Assembly (NCBI GenBank): GCA_013397115.1
Contig: VWZW01006247.1
Span: 62,001-126,000 of the forward strand
DNA from: Edolisoma coerulescens
Lineage: Eukaryota; Chordata; Aves; Passeriformes; Campephagidae
Length of the DNA stretch: 64,000 nt
Direction: 5' to 3'
Of this stretch, positions 25,845-37,000 are shown one piece after another. The first letter of the stretch is position 1. Each line of letters begins with the position of its first letter. The position numbers and the translations under genes are program-made. The notes beneath the pieces were generated by a model. It was given only the letters and a program-made list of their open reading frames with translations. It was not told the DNA's origin and did no database searches.

Positions 25845-26060
25845 ACCCCTAGCACCGGCTCTGTTCTGCCATTGCCATCCTGGCCCACTGTCCCTGAACC
25901 GCAGGCCCTGCTGCCCGCCCACCCCCAGCCCGCCCTGAGAGCACCCATCCAGCGCCCACCTCCCCGGTGCCCACCACTCCCAGCAGCGCCCGCCAGCTGT
26001 GTCATTTATTTTGGAGGCCCACAGCAATTCCCTCCACCCTCATGCCCCTCCGTTTACAGT
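25845..26060. other. C-rich, locally CpG-containing patch
   Basis: The plus strand is markedly C-rich, with CpG dinucleotides recurring every few tens of bases, unlike the CpG-poor surroundings. It is too short and too strand-biased to be a classical CpG-island promoter. No TATA box, initiator or following exon is recognisable. Open frames on both strands here are Pro/Ala- or Gly/Trp-rich, as expected from the composition. Confidence 0.5.
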
Positions 26061-26333
26061 ATCGCAGCTGCTTCCAGCTTGCGATAGTGCAGTGGCCGCC
26101 AGGTGACCCTGGCTTAGTGTAAATATTTTGCTTTCACTGGAAGGAAATGTGACATACATTTGTGGTGGAAGTTATCCAGAGGCTGTGGCCTCAGGAGCCG
26201 AACTGCTGGGAAGCCCCTGCCACAGAGCTCTCGAGGTACCAGCACTGTCAAACACATTAGACCCAGGGACTGTGCACCAGCAAGGGGCCAAACAGATTTG
26301 CTTCTCAGTGACACAGCAAGGGCAGCCCGGGGT

Positions 26334-26392
26334 CAGTGAGGAGCGAGGGTGCCCCATGTGCACCCCAGCAGTGAGGAGTGAGGGTGCCCATG
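26334..26392 (+). repeat. direct repeat of about 24 bp, period 35
   Basis: CAGTGAGGAGCGAGGGTGCC at 26334 recurs as CAGTGAGGAGTGAGGGTGCC at 26369, one substitution apart. The two copies flank an 11-bp spacer. Confidence 0.9.
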
Positions 26393-26879
26393 CTGCCCAG
26401 GCACAGCGCAGGAAGGCACAGCACAGCCTGTCTGCCCTGGCACGCCTCCCCATGGGCAGCTGAGCACTGGTATGAAAGAAGGTCATGGCAGAGAGAGATG
26501 AGCGTGGGCGCTTTCCAAACATCCATGTGAGTTTGGAGCAAAGACACCGTAAAAAAAAATCACTATATGATGATTTGTGTTTCTTAAACCGCGTGGCTGT
26601 GTAAGTAGCCATGGGTAATGTGTCAGGTCCCAGTCTCCTGCTAATGGGCTTTGTCCTGCACTGAGGACAGTCCAGTTTAAGGTCTGGATGGGTTTAAAAA
26701 GCTGCCTCCAGCTGAGGGGTGTTTGCTGTTGGTGACACTTGCGATCATCTGCCTCAGTCTGACTGTCTGTAGATATGCTTAAAAAGGAGTAGTACAATGC
26801 TTAAAGGCATATTGTACCAAGTAGGTAGTGTCACATTTTACATCTAATAAATATCAATTAATGGTATTTCAAAGTGCAA

Positions 26880-27420
26880 AAGGTGCTGGAATCTCATGCA
26901 TTGGCTGGAGAGAAATAGATCTCCCATATTTAACCATAATCTTGCTGAATTATGCATTTGACTTGGCATAGCTGGTTACCCTGGAGTGGTATCTGCTTGC
27001 TTGGCATCCCTCCCTGTCATACTGAGGTGCCGACTTCCCACAGGACAGCCCAGCAGCCTCCCCGGGGAATCAAAGAGGCAGATTATTCAGAATGAGCAAG
27101 CTGCACCCAGTCAAGGGTTTGGTTTTGGTAAGTATCCAGAAATTAAGGCTCTAACATGTTGAGGTTTTAGGCCTTGCCTAGGCCCCATCCTTATCAACTG
27201 CTGTGAACTTAATTACCAACCTTTGTTCCTCCAGACAGTCAAATTTGTTATGGAGAAAATGCATGTGTGTTCAATTCACTTGTGAAAGGCTTGGCAATAG
27301 ATAATTTAAAATCAAATTACAGTCTGCCATTAAAACAAACCCAGAAAGTTCCATTTCACAGGACAATGCTCCTCATGCACTAAAATAAAAGCTGAAACAA
27401 CTGCATGGTAATTCTCAGCC
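26880..27420. promoter_or_regulatory. candidate conserved non-coding element (inferred)
   Basis: The stretch contains no repeat and no CpG cluster, and is dense in short AT-rich core motifs of the sort bound by homeodomain and POU proteins: ATGCAT, TTAATTA, ATTATGCAT and TAATTT. It looks like the long unique blocks typical of developmental enhancers. No conservation data are available here, so this is inference from texture alone. Confidence 0.2.
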
Positions 27421-29490
27421 AGTCCACAAAACTGTAGGGAGGTACATTGACTTTTTAGGAAGATCCCCAGTGAATATTAAACAAACCCTGAAGTTCCTAG
27501 CACTGCTGCCCAAGATCAGCACTTCACTGCCCACTACGTGCAGAGACATTCACACAGCTCTTTCAGCAACCGCTGACACCATCATACTGAATCCTGCCTG
27601 GGAGACCTTAGAAATGAGTCGCAGAGGGGAACTATCCTGTTCCTTAGAACACACTGCCAGTGTGCTTAGCTGAAAAGCAGTGGAGAAGGAAGGAAATGAA
27701 ATAAAAATTTTCAGAATTGGAAATTTTCATCGTGTCATTTCATAATTTGAAATGAACACATACATATACATGCATGTATGCATGCATACAACTACATATA
27801 CATGCAGGCCAAAGAAAGCAATAGGAAGCTGTTGCAACCAAAGCATGTGCCACACAATTCTAACTAGGACGTTCTGTTCATAGTAGAACATAATGTAGCT
27901 CATGGAAGCTCAATGATGAAGCAATAAAAGTTGTGTACTAGCCAGTTCAAGGTTACACAAAAACATTAAGCTCCCTCTTGTTTAGAAGACATTGAAATGT
28001 GATACATGAACAAAAAAGAAGTAATGTCTTTAAATCTTAAAAAGAATAGCTGTTTTACTCTGTAGGGATCTATGGCATCCTCCACTCTGAGTAATATAAA
28101 AGACCTCCTTTTTCCCAGCTGGAAGGAGGGATTCATTTTAGGTGGAAGCAGTATGCATGTGATATTCCTCATGTGGTAAATTAAGTGTAGGCTGGCAAGC
28201 CTATGGGCTGCTCACCTTCTCCATTTAACGTTCAGAGCTGCGCTCTGGCACTGAGCATTGAGGCTGTGGGACATCATGGGGGCCACACCTTAGCGTGGGT
28301 CAGGCAGCTCTTACATCTCTATATTCAGACTTATAACTGAAAGTCATGCCCAAGCTCTCACCGCAGGACTTAAGTTGACCTCCGAGCTCTTTGAAATCAC
28401 CAGTAGCAGCAGGTTAGCCACCACGAGTGCCCTGCAAGACCATTCCGTGCTCGTGTGAAGCAGCAGAGTTATGGAGAGGGATTTTTGGCTGCCGCAGCCT
28501 TCGGGTGTGCTGTGCTACATAGTGCCCGTGCTGTGAGCTGCTGCTTCTCCTGAGAGCAGCCAGAAGGAAGCGGTCCTGGCATCACAAGGCTGAGAGACAG
28601 TCCGTGCCAGGCCAGCAAGGTGCCAGTCCATGAACTCACTGCCACTACAGATATGAAATGCTGGGAAAGGGCAAAGGAGCTCCCAGCCATTACAGACAGG
28701 CTCAGTTCCCTGCCTGGACGATGACAGAGCAGTCTCCCATCACAGACCCTGTTTAACAACAGATTAACTGAATTCTTTCGAGCTTTTCTTATGCTGAAAG
28801 GACCGTTTCCCAAAGCAGCTGAAAAGACAGCCCACGTATCCAATGCTAGCAGCTCTTGTTGATCCGCTTTTTCTTTGACATTGCCTGGGGTACCCTCCCC
28901 CCACAGCCCTGCAATGTAAATTCACTTTTTAATGCAGCTGGCTTGGATTTGTGAGGAGTGTAAAGTGCCAGCCACCCAAAAAGCCAGTCAGAAGAGTTGC
29001 CGTCTAAAAGACCAGCTGGCAGAGAAGTGATTTAACCTGACAAAAAAAAGGTGTTGAGACTAGTCTGATTATTTTGGGGGTGCGGGGAGGTGGTAGTGTT
29101 GGCACAAAGAAAGAGCTCTGGACTCAGTAGAAACAGCTAATTCAGCCAGGTACTAAAACTGGTGCCAGCTCTAGATAAACTTCGGTGCTCCTCTTGCAGT
29201 TTTTATCCAGACTTGTCCCAGTCAGCACCAGGAACTGCCAACGGGTGCATCTCATCAATAAAAACAGGCTAGAAGAGACTTGTGATACGTTTCCTGTGTG
29301 TTTGCCTTGAACAAGGATGTATCTCACACCCAGAGCCCCACTTAGCTGTGCCAGTTCCAAGAGCTGGCTTGGTATTTACAACACCCTAAATTGGAGCTGG
29401 GGCAGCTATCAGCCTGAGCAGCAGGAGGAAACCTCTCCCTTGTTCACAAGTGTTCACGTCTGGGGTTTTGACCCATTACAGATGGTGCAG
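27421..29490. other. unique non-coding DNA
   Basis: There is a short run of alternating ACATAT/ATGCATGC at about 27757-27810, which forms overlapping palindromes. Nothing else is recognised. The minus-strand 124-codon frame at 28469-28843 has no family similarity. Confidence 0.5.
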
Positions 29491-29520
29491 TGGGGTGTGT
29501 GGGGTGTGTGGGGTATGTGG
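29491..29520 (+). repeat. G-rich 9-bp tandem repeat (unit TGGGGTGTG), about 3.3 copies
   Basis: Two exact copies and one with a single change run from 29491 to 29517, followed by TGG. Three GGGG runs are spaced five bases apart. A fourth short G run follows, so a two- or three-tier G-quadruplex is conceivable. Confidence 0.85.
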
Positions 29521-31440
29521 TGTGCTGCAAATTGCAGGTCTGGATGCAGCTTTCATTGGTCACCGCCATCTCTATGCAAATACTTGTGATGAAGCACACG
29601 GTTCACTTTCTAAGCACAATGCTGTCCCATAGAGAGATGTATATTTCAAGGAGAGGAGAAAAAGATACACGTGGCATGTGTTTCTGAGAAAACATATTTC
29701 TAGAAAACGTGAAAAGTTATGCCCAACAAGAAAACACAGCTGAGAGGTAGCTGGGAGAGTTCTGTCCTTTCAATCTCTGTGTCTATCAACAGAAGAGGTG
29801 TTCGAAAATTGCACCCATCATTTTCTTTTGCAGAGTAATAAGCAAATAGGTTTTAGCCCAGTGCCTGCAGGGAAATGGCTTTGTAATGGAAGGAGCACTC
29901 TGAACTAAATCAACAAACAAGAGAATGGCTGTGTTTGTTTTTCCATGTACTGGAGGTGAAGGCTCTCAACCACGCTGGGGTTTCTTTCACATCCTCTCCA
30001 CTTGACACAGGGCAGGGGACAGGCACAGACACATGCAGAGCTGCACATCTACGTGGAGGGAGCACTGGAACAACAAAACTTTTGGTCTCTGCCTTCCCCC
30101 CACTGCCCTTCCTGTCAGTGGAGTGGGAGATGTGGGGCTCTTGACATGCCTGATGCTCTCCCTCAGGCTGTACTCTCATGAATGTTTTAAGCCAGCACTT
30201 GCCACTGACATGGGAGCTGCCTGAGAGTCTCACTGCCCCTGGCGACTTGTTTCCTCCCCTCAGCTGCAATCACCAAACTGCATCGGTGAGTGCAGCTGGA
30301 CCACTACCAACCAAGGACTACAGAAAGGATGCATTTTTTGTTAATCCAGCTGTTCCCCACTGCAGTTCACTCTCTTGCACTGGGAGTGAACCTCGTGTGC
30401 CTCTTTTGGCAGTGAGGTTGACTTACTGGGCGAGACGTTCACGGCCCTCTGGCCTGGGGCAAGGAATGACCTGGGTGGGGAGGGCCCTGCTGGCCCCAGG
30501 GCATCCCTGCCTGCCCGTGTGGGTGGCAGAGGAGAGAGCAGCAAGTAAGCTGAATTGATCAACCAGAAGCTGTGATACTGGTGGAAGTATCTAGTTCACA
30601 TGCATACAGATACTCATAGAAATGCACTTTACTACAGCCAATTTCACATGGGGCAGGTATTTTTGCTTATTGATTATGAATCCAGAACCACCAGTGTAGT
30701 CTTTGTCCATGCTACATATGCTTTATTGGTATGTCTGAAGGACGTGTGCCCAGCACAGGCACAGCATTAAGTTGGGAAAAGAGAGTTATCTAGCCAGATA
30801 GAGGCATTTTTTCCTCCTTTCAGCTGCATTCCAAAGACAGACAATTATTTGGAAGTATCTCGTGTGCTTAACCAGTGCACAGGGAGCATTTGGAAAGGCA
30901 AGGGCACCAGTGAGTGTATGCTTTAATCTTGTCTCAGACAGAGCATTCCCCTTATTCATCTATTCCCAGCATTTGAACTGTTAGCTCAAAGGCTGGCCTA
31001 CAGCTGGAATGAATAGCTTAAGATAGCCCTCTCCATGTCTAGGCCACTGGATGCCCACATGGGCTCATGTTTTTAATGCATATTCCTTGTTGTCCCTCTT
31101 TCCTTCTAGCAGAGGGAAAGAGAGGTATTTCTGTGTGCTTCAGTGTGTCTTGTGTGTGCTGGGCCAGGCAGTCCTGTGCCTGCACAAGTGCTTGTGAGCA
31201 CACGCAGATATAGATGTGCCCAGACAGACCCACATCACCAGTCACGTTTACATCTGTCTATATACATGCCTACTCTGCCATGCAATCAACATATACACAA
31301 GTTTGTTGAAACAAGCCAAGTTTTTTTTTCTCTCCTGAATTGCCAAATGCTGGAAGCCGCAGGCTAGCTGTTGTGGTTACCCTGATTCCCAGGTTTCTCC
31401 TGCAGTTGGCAAGTAAGCGGCACTGCAAGTTTCCTAACAA
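29521..31440. other. unique non-coding DNA
   Basis: No gene or repeat is recognised. Overlapping frames of about 120 codons on both strands at 29910-30560 coincide with a moderately GC-rich interval and carry no recognisable domain. Confidence 0.5.
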
Positions 31441-32110
31441 CTGGGATGAAGTTTTGTGTAAATCACCTTCTAGGCGTTAGACTTTTCCCAGCAAAAGAGG
31501 GGGGTGGGTGTTTGGAGGAGGGAGAATTGCTCTCTTTGATGTGGGGATTAGTTCACATGTCAGCATTATCCCCTTTTTTTAATACGCTGTGATTTATAGA
31601 AGGGCGGCTATGAGAGACAGCCGAGGGGACACCCCACGTGGGACTGACAGACACCACCTCCCAGAAAATACCTACAACTAAAGCAGCTGGCATCAACAGA
31701 AAGACTCCAACTGCAAAAAAATGAAAGCATCGTAAAAAAGCCCTGTTTTGCCTAACAAATGCTTTTTAAAAATTAGGATGTGCTTTACTGCTTATTGAGC
31801 AGAAACTGGTTTTCCCAGCAGCAGAGGGGGAGTCTTTCTGCACATCCACAATAAAGAAATTATAAATGATTTTTTCCCTTTAAAAAAAAAAGCTTGTTTT
31901 GTATTTTCCCCTTAGAGCCCACATCACTAGTGAGAATGAGTGTGGTTTCAAAAATGATTATGCTTGCTTTAAACATATTTAGCAATGTGACTGCTCCAGT
32001 CAGAGTTTCCACATTCTCCTGCATGAATATTTTATCAGTGCTTTAGAAAAACTTCACTTTTTGGTCAAAAGTTATGTGGTTGTTCTGCAATCCAATCTTA
32101 TGTCTATTAG
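31441..32110. promoter_or_regulatory. candidate conserved non-coding element (inferred)
   Basis: The block combines repeat-free sequence, many AT-rich homeodomain-like cores and a perfect 10-bp palindrome, CCCACGTGGG (31633-31642), centred on a CACGTG E-box of the type bound by USF or MYC-family proteins. The short A run at 31883-31892 is the only simple sequence. Regulatory function is inferred and unproven. Confidence 0.2.
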
Positions 32111-33750
32111 TGTTGAAGGAAACTTTCCTGATGTTTTTCATGGGAACTGGATTAGGATCTGACTTATTAGGCTAGAATCCATATTCAGAGTAGCTTTGCT
32201 TAGCATATCCGAATTATTTAGGCTTACTGCTTTGTGGAGTGTATGGCTGAGGGGCTGGCAAAGGAGACAGTGATAGATACAGTAAGAGATTTAACTAACT
32301 TTCGTAGCCCGTATCAGTATTTTTTCAAATTTCTGTCTGTTTTGGCCCTTTTTGGTTCCTAGTCTTTTTATTTTTCCAGTTCTCTTTGAATGAAACTTTG
32401 AGACATTCTAGTAAAGCAAACTTTTTTTTTGTAGTTAAAACCCACAGTTTTATTTCCAGACAGATCAGCTCTTTGAGCTGATTCCCTGTGTGACTGTTCT
32501 TGTGTTGCAGGCAGTGGGGGCGACAAGGCTGTGGCAGCCCGACTTCAGAGTGAGCTGCTGCAAAACTCTACCCTAAATAAGCAGTTTTATCATGTTTTTA
32601 CCACAGAGATATCATGGGGTCTTTCTTGGGTGTTTCTTTAAGTCCTCTCCCATCCAGATACCCAAAGTCCTGCATTAACCCTCGATGTTGCTTTGCTCGC
32701 GCTCCTTCCAGCACAGCAGAGGCAGCTCAGCAACTGCATGGGCACCTTACCTTGAGGGGCAGACAAAAGCCAAACCACTTCTTTGCTGCTCTGTTTCCAA
32801 TGGTCTCCCGCAATTCCCCCCGCTATTCTTTTAAGCATAAAGAGGTTATTGTGTCACCCCCCAGCAACCCATGACTGCCAGTGACAACCAAAGCGTGACG
32901 CACGACGGGACGTGCCCCACACAAGTAGGCTTTGTACCCGGGGCGGTGCAGTAAAGTGGCCACGTTCAAGTGTGGCCTCACAGTGTGACTTCTCCCACCC
33001 CAGCCGGGGCTGCTCCATGTGCTCTGACCCAAATGCTAATCGAACTACTTAAACCTGCAGTGAAAGCACAGACAAAATCTCCTCTGGCATCTCCCCAAGC
33101 GCAGCGCCCTGGCCCAGGGCTCCTGTGAAGGTATGCTGCGGCAGCATGCTCGCACAGACGGGCCTGGCTCTGCAGAGCAGTGTGGAGAGAGCTGCAGGTT
33201 TGGCTCTCAGGTGCCTGTGCATGCACCACCTCAGCTTGCTACTCCTCTTTTGTGCCACTGTGAAGTGATTGCATACACAACCCTTCTGAGAAATGTGCAC
33301 AGAATTATGTGTTATGTGCACATGCACCCTCTCCTCATGAACAGGTAACGGCAGATTAATTCAGAGTGATGTTTCCTTCCACCCCAGCCCGATGCAGGGT
33401 TGGGGATGGTGTGTGGAGAGAGAAGGGTGACTTGGTGGACTGGAAATGATAACTGTTCCCACAGCCTGGGAAACACGCTGCATATGTTTCTGGCAAACAA
33501 GGGTATTTTAGAGACATGGCACATGCTGCGCTACTTATTCTTCTTCACAAATGGCCCACTGGGGCCAAAAATCAAAACCATTTCCTGCTTATTTGTTCAA
33601 ATTGTCAAAATATTTGACTGAATGAATGTCAAGCAGTATCCTGAAGACAATACTTCATAGAAGGAAAGACAATTTGGAGATCGCTGTGTTCCCCCATTTC
33701 ATTGCACCTTCTAGAAATGGAAAATCCTCCTTGCTGGTCTCGTGGCTGTC
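32111..33750. other. unique non-coding DNA
   Basis: No supported gene or mobile element. Mixed-composition open frames up to 92 codons on both strands at 32614-33350 overlap one another and show no family signature. Confidence 0.5.
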
Positions 33751-33754
33751 ATGT

Positions 33755-34025
33755 GGCAGGGTGGACAATGCCAGCTGATTACAGCCACAGACATCACTGA
33801 CTTTTACTTTTTTCCTACACACGTTACCATTTGGGTGGTCAGACCTGTCTCCATTGTCACTGGTAGCTTGAATCTCTCCTGAGGGGTTAAATAAGTTTTT
33901 CCTTTAAATAAAGAGACAGCACCAGCTGATTAAACCCCAGTATTTATGCAAGTATTCTGCTAATGCTTTTGAGTGAGAAAAGTAATTCCTATATTATTCA
34001 GGCATGCTGTCACCTGGGAGAAGCA
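33755..34025. promoter_or_regulatory. candidate enhancer-like element with paired E-box/ATTA sites (inferred)
   Basis: The 11-mer CCAGCTGATTA occurs twice in the same orientation, at 33771-33781 and 33922-33932. It joins a CAGCTG E-box (a basic helix-loop-helix target) to a GATTA homeodomain-type core. The surrounding DNA is repeat-free and AT-rich. The pairing suggests a neural or muscle-type bHLH/homeodomain module, but chance repetition of an 11-mer within a few hundred bases remains possible. Confidence 0.2.
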
Positions 34026-37000
34026 GGGTTTCTCAACTCCTGTTTGGATTGAGTTGGGAATAGACAATTTAAGCAAAGTTTGTTAAATGCCATATATACT
34101 ATGAGGTTAGACAAACCACTTTTCAATAGTTATGTTTGACTGCAATTGAGACTAGAACTCAGATTTTATGATTTTGATGGCTTACAGTTAAGAATGAAAC
34201 AATGTAATATAATGTAAAGCAATGATCAAACAGCCAGTCAGCCAAGCAGAACAGGCTTACACTTTTGAATATATGAGAAAAGTAGAAAATTTGAAAAACA
34301 CTTTCAATTTGGGGGCTTTTTTCTTTGTTTTTGAAAGTTATGTTGATAATGATAGAGCTTGAATCAGAACAATATAAACAGACTGCAACTTAAAACTTTG
34401 CCTGGTCTTTTCACTTAAACCCACAAAATTGTAAGTATAGGCAGGAGTTCATAACAAGCTGGACCCTTCCCCTTCAAAAAAAAAGAACCAAAAATAAAAT
34501 CAAATGCTCAGTTTGATTATCCAACTGTTTGGCTCAAAGGTGCAACTGGCTCATCATTCTGTGGTCTGTATGAAACCCAGAGGAACATTGGGCCCTGACC
34601 ACCAGACACAACTCCCATGCTTCCAAAAGCTGAGTATGAATCATACACCACCATCTGTGAATTCCTACATGAAAACATCAGGTGGAGAACAAGAACTCTT
34701 CCCACAGGAGATACCTACTGTCCCTCACGTAACACCGATAGCAGGAAACTACTGTAACTGCTGATGTATCAGAAACAGCCCTTGAATATTTCTGCTTTTC
34801 ATCCACATTTAATAAAAGATCACTTCCATTTGAGATTCTCCAAAAGCATGTGTTTTTTCTGACATGTCATAAGTAGGGGCAATGAAAAAGTAAATATGTT
34901 ACCACTTTCACAAGTTGTGTGATGAACTAAATACCTGCATTATCTAGAATTCGGTAGTGGAAGGACTGTATTTTCTTTTTGACTCCCTAGTAACAGACAT
35001 ATTGTCAATGTCCAGCAAAGGTTAAAATTCTACTGGACCATGGCTGTGCACCTTGTATATAGGCTTTGAGAAGTGATTTCCATACCTGCTGAAGCAATTA
35101 ACCATTAGTGCAGCAGTTGGGATAGAGCAAGTGAGGCAACCACAATGTGCCTTTGGTTGGAAAGCAACTTCAGGTCTAAATGGCAGCCTTGTCAGACATT
35201 CACCTGGTTCCACTGCTTGTATTTACAGCTCAGGAGAGAGCTCAAAGACTCTGGAAATGCTGCAGCTAAATAGCCACCTTCTTAGCACCCTGCTCAGTGC
35301 AAAGCTTCCCTGGCACCTGATTAGGAAAACACTGCAGGGGATTCACAGGAACAAGGGCTGGGGTCAGGAGAAAGCACTAAACCTTTGCATGTAACTTTTC
35401 ATGTGACCGGGCTGGTGGGCCAGTGACTGTGGGCTCCATTGGCAGGCAGTGGCTTGCAGAGACCTGGGAATTATTATATAGGATTGGGAGAGAATGCCAG
35501 CAATGCACACAGAGCCCAGGGGGGAGGATGAAAGGCAAACACCACTCAATGAATGAATTCAGAAATATGCATGCAATTTCTGAATGACTTCTTTTCCTTC
35601 ACTGAACTTGCACACCAGTTTCTACAGCCCCCAGTGAAAGCCTCGTGTCCCGCAGTTGAGAAGATCCGTGCCAACCCCCTCGGCTCTGCCAGCCCACATG
35701 CTGCTCTGCAGCACCTGCTGCTGCATGGGCGCAGGCCACCTATACTGTCAGCAGCAAGAAGAGCATGGTGTTGGTGTGCCATGAATGAAGGTCCTTGCCA
35801 AGACACCAGTGAGTCCCTTAAATGCAGCTGCCCTCGGGGGGAAAGCGGGGTGTGGCTCTTCTGAATGTGGCAGCTCCTACTGGTGGTGGCAATGCTGTGG
35901 GGCCGTGGTGCAACCCATGGCTGAGGGCAAGGGGGGGAAAATTCAGTGTTGCTGCTTCAGCAATCTGAACCAATCAGTGCCAGAACAGCCCACTGGCTGG
36001 GCGCAGAGCTCAGCTGGTGCCACCTCCATCGTCACCATGGTGGTTGGGGGCCCACCTGTCTTGCAGCTGGCCTTCCCAGGTGGCTGCAGTCAGATGGGGT
36101 GTGCGGGCATGGGCTTCGAAAGCACGCTTAGGAACAGTAACTTGCTGCTTCCCCACAGCATATAATTTTGGAAAGATGGGAGTAGGGCCATCTAGAAACG
36201 GTGTCCCTGCAGCTCCTCACTTGGCATGGTAGAACCATCTTTTATTATCCTTTGGGGCTACAGCTGAAAACAAAAAATGCTTTCATTTCAGTTTGGCAGC
36301 AGCTCTGGTTGTGTGTGCTCTGGCTGCTTCCTTAATTACAGTGGTTGTTGACAACTTCTGATAGAGACCCTCTCTTTGAGCAGTCCCCCCACTCCCCCAC
36401 TTTTTTTGCAGTCTGAACACATAACAAACCGGGACAACGTTCTGTAAAAATAAGCTCACTGTAACTCAGTGATTCCCATGCCACAGTTATGCTGTGTTCC
36501 TCCCTTCTGTCCTCTCAGTTTGTGCTGCTGCTGTTTATTTCCTCTTTCTGGCTATAAGACGTTTTATTTATTAGTGCTGGATTTCCTGTTGCCTGCAGCT
36601 GCCCGTTCTTTCCTCTCCCCAGTGCATTTTGCCACTGGAGGCTGTCTGTAGGTTTGTTGTCCCACTGACTGAGGTGCTCTCGTCAAGTTTGGTTTGTGGT
36701 TGTATTAAACAACACTTGACAAAGAGGGGGCTTGCATGGCAGCCTGGGCATACAAACAACACCCCCCTTTGCACCCCCCAAAATAAACCAAAGGCTGGCA
36801 TGGTAAGCTCTCAGAGGCAGAGGAGGGGTCCCTTTTTATTACTTACTGATGAAGAGATTGTGCTTTTTCAGATGGCAGGAACACTTCTTGTTTTGCTTGC
36901 ACACACTGCACCACACAGAGGAAGTCAGCTCTTTGGCTGCACACGTCTGCAGGTCTGACTGACAAGGGGTTAGAGGTTTGCAATTATTTATATTTCGGAC

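Noticed and set aside
25845..26060. CpG-island promoter
   Set aside because: Too short and strongly C-biased; no TATA box, initiator or downstream exon could be identified.
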